Of a stretch of DNA of 64,000 nt, positions 26,660-34,727 are shown piece by piece. This stretch comes from Spirochaetales bacterium. GTDB taxonomy: Bacteria; Spirochaetota; Spirochaetia; JABEVK01. Position 1 is the stretch's first letter. Each line of letters begins with the position of its first letter. Under the pieces are notes generated by a model that was not told where the DNA came from, did no database searches, and saw only the letters and a program-made list of their open reading frames with translations. Where the stretch lies: assembly GCA_947478845.1 (NCBI GenBank), contig CANJXC010000014.1:26579-90578 (forward strand). The letters run 5' to 3'. The position numbers and the translations under genes were made by a program.

Positions 26660-27793
26660 TCAAACTGCTGCTTTGATCATCCTAAACAGTTGATCCTGTC
26701 TGTGCAGCCCCAGCACAATTTCAAGCACGGCGTCGAGTCCTTGGTCTTGGAGCATCTGCCTCAGTTGCACCGCTTGCGGTTCCTCGGGAGAGTTGTAGTC
26801 GAGCGCAGCACGGATTCCTACCAGAATAGCATCGGGACTGATTCCGTGCTTGAGGGCCGTGAGGGCAGGAGCGACGAAGCGCTCGTCGTGGCCGAGCTTA
26901 CGCAGGGGCTCGCGGCAGATGCGAGTGCAAGGGTCGTGCATTCGGCTGTCTGAGAAGCGACGGAGCATGACGGTGATGTATTGGTAAAACTCCACTTCCG
27001 GTAGGCCGTATTCGCGGCTCCAGCCCTGCCCGCACTCGGCCAGCGCCCTGAACACCACAGAGAAAATCGCATCGTCGAAGGCTGCTTGAAAGATGTACTG
27101 ATAGCCTTTTTGATAGCCAAGGTACCCTAGCATCGCGTGCCCGGTCAGAGAGAACATTTTCCTCTTGATGTAGGCCTCGGGCTTGTCGGTGAGCTCGAGC
27201 CCTTGAATCGGCAGCAGGGTGCCCTTCACAGCCGCCTTGTCGATGACCCATTCCACGTACTGTTCAACCTTGACCGTCAGGGGATTGCTGTCGTGGATGG
27301 GCATCACCATGCGCGACACTTCGGCGTCGGGGAAGCCGACGAACTCCGCGCAGTGGGCGAGCTCCGCTTGGCTCAGCTGAGCAAATACGGCCCTCTTCAG
27401 CAGGCTCGAGCCCTTATCGATGTTTTCGCAGGCAATCACGTTGAGCGGTCGTGTGACGCCCAACTCCATCCTCCGCCGAATCGCCTTAACTATCGTGGGA
27501 GCCGTTTTGGTGAGGATGCTTGGTCCAACCGCCGTGGTTACCAACTCTGCTTCTGCCAAAGCCTCGGGCAATTTGTCGTCGGTGGGCAAAAAGGCCCGGA
27601 TGCCGGTAATTTCCACTCGGTGCTCTTCGGCACCCATGACGATCACCGGGTAGGCGCCGAGATGATTGATGCTATCGACGAGGGATGGGGAAACCTCGAC
27701 AAAGGTGATTTGGTAGCCGGCGCTGAAGAGAACCTGCCCTATGAACCCGCGGCCGATCTGCCCGGCGCCAATCATGATCGCTTTTTGTGGCAT
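26660..27793 (-). CDS. Mannitol-1-phosphate 5-dehydrogenase-like protein
   Basis: A 377-residue member of the mannitol dehydrogenase superfamily, of MtlD length. The Rossmann motif is MIGAGQIGRGFIG. The active-site region KRKMFSLTGHAMLGYLGY keeps Lys and His, but Thr stands where the usual NAGHA/NTGHA has Asn. It would oxidise a polyol phosphate to a ketose phosphate with NAD, or act on a related substrate. It lies 11 bp after the zinc dehydrogenase and upstream of DeoR in the same operon. Confidence 0.8.
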   Translation of the reverse strand: MPQKAIMIGAGQIGRGFIGQVLFSAGYQITFVEVSPSLVDSINHLGAYPVIVMGAEEHRVEITGIRAFLPTDDKLPEALAEAELVTTAVGPSILTKTAPTIVKAIRRRMELGVTRPLNVIACENIDKGSSLLKRAVFAQLSQAELAHCAEFVGFPDAEVSRMVMPIHDSNPLTVKVEQYVEWVIDKAAVKGTLLPIQGLELTDKPEAYIKRKMFSLTGHAMLGYLGYQKGYQYIFQAAFDDAIFSVVFRALAECGQGWSREYGLPEVEFYQYITVMLRRFSDSRMHDPCTRICREPLRKLGHDERFVAPALTALKHGISPDAILVGIRAALDYNSPEEPQAVQLRQMLQDQGLDAVLEIVLGLHRQDQLFRMIKAAV

Positions 27794-27804
27794 AGATTCC
27801 CCGC

Positions 27805-28854
27805 TCAGGCCTTCAGGCTGTTCGAAATGTAGACTTTCAGAGCCTTACCGCTCTTGGCCAACTGAAGGCCTTGCTCAAACTGCTGCAGAGGCAACCGATG
27901 GGTAACCATCTGATCTGTGCGCATCGCCCGCGTGGCCAGCAAATCGAGGGCTTTTTGAAGCTGGCGAGCGGTGGACGAGGAGGCGCCATAAACGGAAACC
28001 TCCTTGTAGTGAATGATGCGGCTATCAAGGGTGATGCCCGAAGCACCCACAGGTAGGCTGGAGAACAAACTGAGCCGGCCACGGGTGGCGAGGGTTTCCA
28101 AAGTTTGTTCCATAGCTTCTTTAACCGGCGCCGTGACGATGGCGACGTTGACGCCCTTTCCGCCGGTGAGGCGCTTTACTTCAGCCACGAGGTCGTTTTT
28201 GCTGGTGTCAATGTAGTCGGAATATTCAAACCTCCGGGCCATTGCCATTCGGGTTTCCGATCGCTGGGCCAGAAGAATTCGCCCGGCGCCACTCATACGA
28301 GCCAGTTCGGCCTGAAGGATGCCGATGGGGCCGGCACCGACGATGAGAACCGATTCACCAGGGACGATTTTCAACAACTCCTGGCCGTTGATGCAACAGG
28401 CCAGGGGTTCGGCCAGGCAGGCCACTTCGTCCGACAAGGAGTCGGGCACTTTGACCAGATTGCCCAAGGCCATAGCCTTGGCCGGGATGGCCACGAACTC
28501 GGCAAAGGTGCCGGGGTAACCCCAACTGATGGCCTCGATGGTCTGGCAGAGGTTGAACAAACCTTGCTGGCAAAGCTCGCATTTGCCACAAGGCAGTGAA
28601 GTCTGCACCGTGACCCGGTCGCCTACCTTCAGGTCGCTGGTACTATCCTTGAGTTCCACGATCCGACCACAGGACTCGTGACCAATGATTTGTGGTGGTG
28701 TGATGCGGGGGTGACCACCTTTATAGATTTTGACGTCGGTACCGCAGATGAGGCTTCCGTCGAGTTGGACAAGGGCACCACCGGGGGGACAACCCGGCCT
28801 TTCAGTTTCGAGGATGCGGATATCTCCGGGGCCATAAAACCAGGCTGCTTTCAT
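27805..28854 (-). CDS. Zinc-dependent medium-chain (polyol) dehydrogenase
   Basis: A 349-residue MDR enzyme. The catalytic zinc site is Cys in LICGTDVKIYKGG plus HE in IIGHESCGRIVE. The structural zinc lobe is CGKCELCQQGLFNLC (four Cys). The NAD site is VLIVGAGPIGILQAEL. It resembles sorbitol, threonine and galactitol dehydrogenases; adjacent polyol genes favour a polyol or polyol phosphate substrate. Member of the PfkB-HPS-PHI operon. Confidence 0.87.
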   Translation of the reverse strand: MKAAWFYGPGDIRILETERPGCPPGGALVQLDGSLICGTDVKIYKGGHPRITPPQIIGHESCGRIVELKDSTSDLKVGDRVTVQTSLPCGKCELCQQGLFNLCQTIEAISWGYPGTFAEFVAIPAKAMALGNLVKVPDSLSDEVACLAEPLACCINGQELLKIVPGESVLIVGAGPIGILQAELARMSGAGRILLAQRSETRMAMARRFEYSDYIDTSKNDLVAEVKRLTGGKGVNVAIVTAPVKEAMEQTLETLATRGRLSLFSSLPVGASGITLDSRIIHYKEVSVYGASSSTARQLQKALDLLATRAMRTDQMVTHRLPLQQFEQGLQLAKSGKALKVYISNSLKA

Positions 28855-28858
28855 GTGA

Positions 28859-29419
28859 TTACTCCAGGTTAGCGTGTCGAGTGAACATGGTTTTGGAATC
28901 GTTTCCTTGAGCTTCCATCAGGCGGATAATGACGGCGTCTAAGAACAGCAAAAGACTTTGTTCGAACAGCGAGCCCATGGGTTGAATGGAGCTGAAGGCA
29001 CTGGCAAGGCTGTTCTTGGGGGTCGGTGCTGAGATTTTGACCACGATATCGGCCATACCACCTATCGAGGATTCTCGGACGGCAGTCACCAAAGCGAGCT
29101 CAGCTTCCAGCTTTTTGGCCTTGTTGGCCATCGAGACCAAGCTGCTGGTCTCTCCGGAACCCGAGCCGATGACGAGCAGATCGCCCTTAGCCAAATTAGG
29201 GGCAATCGTTTCGCCAACAACATAGGCCTCGAACCCCATGTGCATCAGACGCATGGCAAACGCCCGGACCATGAAGCCGGATCGGCCGGCCCCGGCTACC
29301 ATAATTTTTTTTGCCCGCAGGATGCTTGCAACCAGTTGGTCGCACTCCGCCTCGGAGATGGCACCGAGGGTTGTTGCCAATTCCTTGGCTATCGCCTGGC
29401 CTATTTCGTTGAAGTTCAT
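28859..29419 (-). CDS. 6-phospho-3-hexuloisomerase (SIS domain)
   Basis: A 186-residue single SIS-domain isomerase. GAGRSGFMVRAFAMRLMHMG, the VIGSGSGETSSLV phosphate-binding Ser loop and the C-terminal PMGSLFEQSLLLFLDAVIIR are typical of 6-phospho-3-hexuloisomerase, which turns 3-hexulose-6-phosphate into fructose-6-phosphate. The start overlaps the end of the hexulose-phosphate synthase gene by 4 bp, the normal pairing for this two-enzyme module. Confidence 0.88.
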   Translation of the reverse strand: MNFNEIGQAIAKELATTLGAISEAECDQLVASILRAKKIMVAGAGRSGFMVRAFAMRLMHMGFEAYVVGETIAPNLAKGDLLVIGSGSGETSSLVSMANKAKKLEAELALVTAVRESSIGGMADIVVKISAPTPKNSLASAFSSIQPMGSLFEQSLLLFLDAVIIRLMEAQGNDSKTMFTRHANLE

Positions 29420-30060
29420 TTTCTGCCTCCGGCATTCACTAAAACAGCTTTCAAGTCCTGGGCCGCTTTTCGGTGATCGAAAGCCCCCGAAATGGCTCCC
29501 CCGACGATGACAATATCGGGACGAGCCTCGACAAGGGCACCGATGGTGGATAATTTGATGCCCCCAGCTACCGCAATTTTTGAGCTTTTGACCACCTTTT
29601 TGACCCGCAGCAGCTCATCGAGGGGGCTCTTTCCGGTGCCCTGAAGATCAAAGGCGGTGTGGACGCAGATGTAGTTAACACCAAGCTTGTCGACTTGTTC
29701 GGCACGGCGCTCGAGGTCGGCGACGCCGATCATATCGACGAGAATTTCTTGACCGGCCTGTTTTGCCGCCGTGACAGCAGAAAGGATAGTCGCGTCATCG
29801 GCAACGCCGAGAACACTCACAATGTTGGCTCCGGCCTCGAGCGCGGTTCGGGTTTCGTGCTCGCCAGCGTCCATAATCTTGAGGTCGGCCATGATTTTCA
29901 GCTGGGGGTAGGCGGCGCGCACTTCCCGCACGGCCCTCACCCCGTCCTGCACGATAAAGGGCGTGCCGATCTCCACAAGATCAATGACATCGGCAACCTC
30001 CTTGAGGATCTTCTTCGCCCCTTCCATGGTAATAAAATCTAAGGCCATCAGCAGTTGCAT
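29416..30060 (-). CDS. 3-hexulose-6-phosphate synthase
   Basis: A 214-residue OMP-decarboxylase-superfamily TIM barrel. Characteristic are QLLMALDF, EIGTPFIVQDGV, MADLKIMDAGEHE with the Asp-Lys-x-x-Asp signature, and the phosphate site AVAGGIKLSTIG with VIVGGAISGA. The enzyme condenses formaldehyde with ribulose-5-phosphate, or runs in reverse. The DxKxxD context is closer to HPS than to 3-keto-L-gulonate-6-phosphate decarboxylase, but that alternative is not excluded. ATG 30060 follows AGGAGG. Confidence 0.85.
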   Translation of the reverse strand: MQLLMALDFITMEGAKKILKEVADVIDLVEIGTPFIVQDGVRAVREVRAAYPQLKIMADLKIMDAGEHETRTALEAGANIVSVLGVADDATILSAVTAAKQAGQEILVDMIGVADLERRAEQVDKLGVNYICVHTAFDLQGTGKSPLDELLRVKKVVKSSKIAVAGGIKLSTIGALVEARPDIVIVGGAISGAFDHRKAAQDLKAVLVNAGGRK

Positions 30061-30088
30061 CACTTCCTCCTAGCATCTTCGGGCAACC

Positions 30089-31030
30089 TCAGCCAACCGG
30101 CCGGGCTACCCCAGCGAGCTGCGAGACCTCCGCAAAACTCTTGATTCCATCGGTTGGGCCAAAGGCCGTGGTGGCCAGGGCCCCAACGACGTTGGCAAAC
30201 TTCGCGGTTTCTTCCAGCGAAAACCCGTGGATCCAAGCGGCAATGAAGCCGGCCACGTAGGCATCGCCAGCCCCGTTGGTGTCGAGGGTCTGCACGGGAA
30301 AGCAGGGCACGACAATCGACTTGCCGGCCGTGTAGACCTGGCTGCCTTTGCTGCCCATTTTGAGGCCGACAACCTTGATGCCAGCGTTGAGAAGGTCCTG
30401 GGCAATGGCAGCGGGGTCCGATTTGCCGGTCAGTTGCTCCGCCTCCACGAGGCTCGGGAGGAAGAGGTCGGTGTAAGGGAAGCAAGCTTCTATGGCTTTT
30501 CGCCAGCGCCCGGTAGCGTCCCAGGCCGTATCTAGGCAGGTGGTGATGCCATGTTGCTGCGCCCATCGGAAAAGTTCGGCGGTTGGGGTGCCATCGATGC
30601 CGGGCAAGAGCAAGGCTCCCCCCAGATGAATCAGCTTGCAAGAAGCCAGCACGCTTCGATCGAGGTCGAGCGGGCCGAAGGTGCTGTTGGCGCCTAGGCT
30701 GGTGATGAAACTCCGCTCACCCTCCTCGCTGTTGAGCACCATGCTGCAGCCGGTTCCCAGAACTGGGTCACGGCGGACGCAACCGGTATCAACCCCGCGG
30801 CGACTGACCGACCCAACGACGTAATCTCCGAGCTCATCGTTACCAACCTTGGCCATCAGCGAGGCCTGCACCCCCAGTTTGGCCAGAACCATCGCGGGGT
30901 TGGCGGCGCATCCCCCCGTGCTGAGCTGCATCCGGGGAGTCAGGACAAGTTTTCCTTTTTCGGGGTAGTGCGAAAGTGGCCCCGCGGTCAGGTCGGCGAC
31001 GAGTATTCCCAAACAAGCGACCTGATGCAC
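30089..31030 (-). CDS. PfkB-family sugar kinase
   Basis: A 313-residue ribokinase-type kinase. STGGCAANPAMVLAKLG is the N-terminal sugar-binding motif, and DTNGAGDAYVAGFIA is the C-terminal signature with the catalytic Asp. The GTG start at 31030 has GAGG about 6 bp upstream. It is the first gene of the operon with HPS, PHI, polyol dehydrogenases and DeoR, so it probably makes the phosphorylated sugar that feeds the pathway. The substrate is unknown. Confidence 0.87.
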   Translation of the reverse strand: MHQVACLGILVADLTAGPLSHYPEKGKLVLTPRMQLSTGGCAANPAMVLAKLGVQASLMAKVGNDELGDYVVGSVSRRGVDTGCVRRDPVLGTGCSMVLNSEEGERSFITSLGANSTFGPLDLDRSVLASCKLIHLGGALLLPGIDGTPTAELFRWAQQHGITTCLDTAWDATGRWRKAIEACFPYTDLFLPSLVEAEQLTGKSDPAAIAQDLLNAGIKVVGLKMGSKGSQVYTAGKSIVVPCFPVQTLDTNGAGDAYVAGFIAAWIHGFSLEETAKFANVVGALATTAFGPTDGIKSFAEVSQLAGVARPVG

Positions 31031-31045
31031 GGCACACCTCTTAAA

Positions 31046-31134
31046 ACCAAGATATCGCAAGTCTATGGTTGGTTTTTAATGCTGTCAAGGTGCATAATTT
31101 GGAATATTTGCCATTTTCGTTGTGATATCTTGGT
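31046..31134. promoter_or_regulatory. Paired inverted operator arms (ACCAAGATATC ... GATATCTTGGT)
   Basis: Perfect 11-bp inverted arms at 31046-31056 and 31124-31134 lie 16 and 94 bp upstream of the PfkB start. The spacing would suit DNA looping or two separate binding sites. The likely binder is the DeoR protein encoded at the end of the operon (inference). The stretch from here to 31344 holds no convincing gene. Confidence 0.6.
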
Positions 31135-31344
31135 AATCTAGCTGAGAGCAGTGCAACAAACTTAGCGAGTTCTCTTTGGCAGTCAGGAGCGAGAGCATGG
31201 TTGTAAACGCCCAGTTTGCCGCCATCGAAACTAAGCCGAGTGCGTAAACAGGCGCTGTTCGACAACGGAGTTTCAACGCCACCCGGGCGCCTGCCTTCTA
31301 TCGATGATCACAAGTGCCGAACGAAGCCGTTGGCTGAAAAACCT

Positions 31345-31743
31345 TCATGAGAGGACCACAATACCTTCGCTTTCAGCGACTTCCTTGAGTCTCTTGTCTT
31401 TGGTCACCAATGTTGCCATGTTCCGCCTAGCGGCCACCAAGTAGAACATGTCATAGGTTGTGTGGCTGTTCTTTGCACCCTCAAAAAACGCTTCTCTCCA
31501 GAGATCACGGCAACTCAAAGTGACGTCAACTAGTGAAATGCAAAACTCAATAGCCCCGAGACACTTTTCCTCGGTGAAACTAGAAAACTTCCTGTATTTC
31601 CATAACACGTTCGTCACTTCTGAAATGAAGATATCCGGCGCAATTACTACGTCGGCGGTTTCAAGAAGCGTCCGAATCTGAACGGCAGAAGGTCCACCAA
31701 TCGCAACCTCGACGGCTGCGCTCGTGTCCAGGACGACTGTCAT
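31345..31743 (-). CDS. PIN-domain toxin (VapC family)
   Basis: A 132-residue PIN ribonuclease. The N-terminal VVLDTSAAVEVA supplies the first catalytic Asp, ISEVTNVLWKY a central Glu, TYDMFYLVAAR a later Asp and TLVTKDKRLKEVA the C-terminal acid. It overlaps its antitoxin by 4 bp. VapC toxins cut tRNA or other RNA when the antitoxin is lost. The region is visibly more AT-rich than the flanking sugar operons, suggesting transfer. Confidence 0.85.
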   Translation of the reverse strand: MTVVLDTSAAVEVAIGGPSAVQIRTLLETADVVIAPDIFISEVTNVLWKYRKFSSFTEEKCLGAIEFCISLVDVTLSCRDLWREAFFEGAKNSHTTYDMFYLVAARRNMATLVTKDKRLKEVAESEGIVVLS

Positions 31744-31985
31744 CGGCTGTCTCGATCTTCCCGAACGAGGAACTCTGGAGTCGGGAGGATCTGGGCCTCG
31801 ACTCCAAATCCCTCAAACGTGGAGATCAGGTGTTTTCTTCTATTCTTGTTCTCGAGTCTCTTCTCGATTCCCTCTTTCAGGAGGACAATTGTCTGTTGAG
31901 CCAAACTGCGATGTTCTTTCTCGGCAAGGAAGTTTAATTGGTTATAGACCTCAGACGGAAGATCCCTCACTTGTAAAGTAGGCAT
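31740..31985 (-). CDS. Antitoxin of the PIN toxin (ribbon-helix-helix)
   Basis: An 81-residue protein beginning MPTLQVRDLPSEVYNQL, a FitA/VapB-like ribbon-helix-helix N-terminus, with a basic C-terminal half. GAGGTG stands 4 bp before ATG 31985, so the longer in-frame reading to 32090 is rejected. Coupled to the toxin by a 4-bp overlap. Confidence 0.82.
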   Translation of the reverse strand: MPTLQVRDLPSEVYNQLNFLAEKEHRSLAQQTIVLLKEGIEKRLENKNRRKHLISTFEGFGVEAQILPTPEFLVREDRDSR

Positions 31986-32116
31986 GTTCACCTCATTGCA
32001 TGCAATATACACCATATACGCATGTGCTTCAAGAACTTCTCCTACCGCGGCCGCAGGGTCCGTATCACGCCTACCTAACGTGCGTGACAATTGCCTAAGT
32101 TAAGGAGAACTCGATG

Positions 32117-32467
32117 TTAGGCGAACTTCTTCATTCCCAATACTATCCTCATTCCTTCATCGATCTCTCCGAAAGTCCGTCTGCCTGTCCTCGAAATCTT
32201 TTCAAGGAGTCGCCTTCGGTCAATTGCGACAATCTGCGAAGTCACAAGCACTGAATCTTTGGAAAGACCACTTTCCTCGCTATCCAGGAATACATTACCT
32301 GGTGCTTCTGCAAGTTCCAGGTTAGTGGTGAAAGGAATGATCACAATCGTGCTTATTACACTGCGATTGAACTCATCCTCTTGAACGATGAGTACTGGTC
32401 GTTTGAAACCTGGCTCGCTCCCAAACGGAATACCAAGGTCTGCCCACCAGATTTCACCACGCATCAT
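32117..32467 (-). CDS. MazF/PemK-family endoribonuclease toxin
   Basis: A 116-residue MazF toxin. Diagnostic are RGEIWWADLG, GSEPGFKRPVLIVQ, TIVIIPFTTN and DSVLVTSQIVAIDRRRL. It is an mRNA-cutting toxin held by its upstream partner. The start (32467, or ATG 32464) overlaps the antitoxin gene. The second member of a lower-GC TA pair of loci beside the AraC regulator. Confidence 0.9.
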   Translation of the reverse strand: MMRGEIWWADLGIPFGSEPGFKRPVLIVQEDEFNRSVISTIVIIPFTTNLELAEAPGNVFLDSEESGLSKDSVLVTSQIVAIDRRRLLEKISRTGRRTFGEIDEGMRIVLGMKKFA

Positions 32468-32702
32468 TTTTAGTTAAGTTCCTCATGGATTCGATCCCCG
32501 CATTCGCGACGTCTTGGAACTGACTCACGTCGGTCTTGCTATAGACACGATTGAGTCTCTCGGCGATGTTTTCCCTTTTATGAAAGGCGATGAACTCTTC
32601 GAGAGCTTTCGCGAATAGCTGACTTCTCGGTATACCTAGCGACTGAGCAGTCTTTTCAGCCTCTTCGTAGAGTTGGTCAGGCAAGGAAATCGCTGTTTTC
32701 AT
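32454..32702 (-). CDS. Antitoxin of the MazF toxin
   Basis: An 82-residue protein. KTAISLPDQLYEEAEKTAQS is a ribbon-helix-helix N-terminus, and the C-terminal half is the toxin-wrapping region. ATG 32702 is used; an in-frame extension to 32855 is not supported. Overlaps the toxin gene by 14 bp. Confidence 0.85.
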   Translation of the reverse strand: MKTAISLPDQLYEEAEKTAQSLGIPRSQLFAKALEEFIAFHKRENIAERLNRVYSKTDVSQFQDVANAGIESMRNLTKNDAW

Positions 32703-32793
32703 GTGCCTTAGTATAACACAGGTATAACCAAAGATCCAGGGCATCCGTTTCCTGGTCAAGGGCGGACATCGTTGTACTCTTGCCGGAAGAGGT

Positions 32794-33735
32794 TTAACTT
32801 CCGCTGCTGGCTGACCCAACCTGTTCCTGGCAATCTTCTTGAAGCAAGAGCTCATCGAGCAGGACCGACAGTTTCGGCTTCGGTCGGCCCCACACCACGG
32901 CTCGTACCGGGATCACAGTTCCTATCAGTGGATTAAAGTTTGGAACAGGTATGGGTGGAGTACCCGTTTCAGCAATCCCCCTCCGAATCTGGGTCGGTGA
33001 CAGCCCCGTTGATTGCTTGATGGAGTGTGAAAAGTGGTATTCATCCCGAAACGCCAGGTTGGCAGCGATCTGACCTACGGGCAGTTGGGTCTGCAACAGC
33101 AGATATCGGGCGGCTTCCACCTTGAGACTTCTATAATACCGGATGGGAGACATCCCCACTGCTTGGCGAAAAATTCTGCAGAAATACGAAGAATCGATAC
33201 CCAGACGGCGGGCAAGGATGCTCAGATCCAGAGTTCCATGGAGGCTCGATTGCATCAATTCGAGGGCTTCGTTGACATACGTCTGGCCCACCGTCGGTAA
33301 AGGGGTTCGTCCTCCCGCCAAATCGTAAAGCAGTCCGTAGAGGCGGTGTTCGGCAGAACGCTGGAAAAAGGGATTGGAGGAGGACGCCCTCTGGCGGATT
33401 TCCTCGAAGACTAATTGGAAGCCATTGCCAATGTTGACCACGTCAGAAGAGGCAAAGAGCTTGTCTACCAGTTCGTTCCACTCACGGTCGTCTGAACCGT
33501 TCTGAAAACGGACAAAGAAGAAGACGGTCGGCAATTCCCCCGAGCCGTGGGACCGGTGGCGTTGTACCGGTTTGGAGTAGAACAAACTTCCTGGATTCTG
33601 CTCGTATTCCTTTCCGTCGTTGTAAAACCGTCCTCTTCCGGCCAGAAAATAGTGGAACTCTCCTTCCGCCCCTTCTTGATGGTCATGCTCCCCAAAACCC
33701 TGAGAACTGACCAAACCCGATGCGACGATTTTCAC
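32794..33735 (-). CDS. AraC-family transcriptional regulator
   Basis: A 313-residue regulator with an N-terminal cupin-like sugar-binding domain (FHYFLAGRGRFYNDG, PGSLFYSKP) and a C-terminal double HTH (LSILARRLGIDSSYFCRIFR; VGQIAANLAFRDEYHFSHSI). The start is a GTG at 33735. It is divergent from the TIM-barrel/oxidoreductase pair at 33837-35748, which it probably controls. The last ~50 residues extend beyond the HTH and include a Pro-rich segment. Confidence 0.87.
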   Translation of the reverse strand: MKIVASGLVSSQGFGEHDHQEGAEGEFHYFLAGRGRFYNDGKEYEQNPGSLFYSKPVQRHRSHGSGELPTVFFFVRFQNGSDDREWNELVDKLFASSDVVNIGNGFQLVFEEIRQRASSSNPFFQRSAEHRLYGLLYDLAGGRTPLPTVGQTYVNEALELMQSSLHGTLDLSILARRLGIDSSYFCRIFRQAVGMSPIRYYRSLKVEAARYLLLQTQLPVGQIAANLAFRDEYHFSHSIKQSTGLSPTQIRRGIAETGTPPIPVPNFNPLIGTVIPVRAVVWGRPKPKLSVLLDELLLQEDCQEQVGSASSGS

Positions 33736-33836
33736 CCGCTCAGGTTAGGTTGCCTCTTTTGAAATGTCAAGATTTCACAACCCGGGGACGAAAAGGAAAA
33801 TGGCTGGCTTCCCGGTTTGGCACTACAGTGATTTTC

Positions 33837-34727
33837 ATGAAACATCTCAAAATTGGAACGCTTGTTGGGATGAATGACCGGGAGGCCGGTCTTTCCTCTC
33901 TCAGAAAGTTTGTGCAGGCAGGATTCGAGACCATCAGCCTCACGTGGTGGCAAACCTTAGGGTCTCAAAACCTAGGCGAAACCGCCGACCTCGTCAAGGA
34001 AATCCTCAAACCAGCGGGTGTGTCGGTAAGCTGTCTGTCTATTTTCGGCAACCCCCTGACGGGAGCAGGAAAAAACAGCGACACCCTGGCGGGCTGGGAG
34101 CAGCTGATTGACCACGCGGCCGATTTTGGCTGTGACTTGGTGACGGGTTTCACCGGCCGCCTCCCCGACCAGCCCGTGGAGGCGTCGATTCCCCGGTTCG
34201 CCGAAGTCTTCGGCCCCCTAGCTCGGCGGGCTGCGGGACGCCACGTCCGACTGGCCTTTGAAAACTGTACGATGGAGGGCACTTGGCATCGCGGCGACTG
34301 GAACCTGGCTCACAATCCCGACGCTTGGAAACTGTTGTTTGATGCGGTCCCCGATGCCAACGTTGGTCTTCAGTGGGAGCCCTGCCATCAGATGAGCCAA
34401 CTCATTGATCCGTTGCCGCAATTGCGACAGTGGGCGCACCGGGTGTTCAACGTTCACGGCAAGGACGGTACCCTAGCTTGGGACGTCATCAAGGCCAGCG
34501 GTATCGGAGGGGGGCGCCCGTACTTTTGGCATCGGACCCCTGGTTTTGGAGACACGAACTGGAACGATGTTGTGACCATTTTAATGCAGGCGGGTTACGA
34601 GGGTAGCATCGACATTGAAGGGTACCATGACCCCGTACACGGCGCGGAATGGGAGCTTTCGTCGCAGGTCCGGGCCTTGAAGTACCTGAAAGAGTGTCGG
34701 GGAGGGGACGATCTTGGCCCCCTATAA
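33837..34727 (+). CDS. Xylose-isomerase-like TIM barrel protein
   Basis: A 296-residue sugar epimerase/isomerase-type barrel. Metal-site candidates are Glu in LAFENCTMEG, Glu and His in WEPCHQM, His in FNVHGKDG and Glu in SIDIEGYHDP. ATG 33837 fits the family start (KHLKIGTLVGMND). It overlaps the Gfo/Idh/MocA gene by 14 bp. The paired arrangement is common in inositol-like and keto-sugar pathways; the exact substrate is unknown. Confidence 0.83.
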   Translation: MKHLKIGTLVGMNDREAGLSSLRKFVQAGFETISLTWWQTLGSQNLGETADLVKEILKPAGVSVSCLSIFGNPLTGAGKNSDTLAGWEQLIDHAADFGCDLVTGFTGRLPDQPVEASIPRFAEVFGPLARRAAGRHVRLAFENCTMEGTWHRGDWNLAHNPDAWKLLFDAVPDANVGLQWEPCHQMSQLIDPLPQLRQWAHRVFNVHGKDGTLAWDVIKASGIGGGRPYFWHRTPGFGDTNWNDVVTILMQAGYEGSIDIEGYHDPVHGAEWELSSQVRALKYLKECRGGDDLGPL

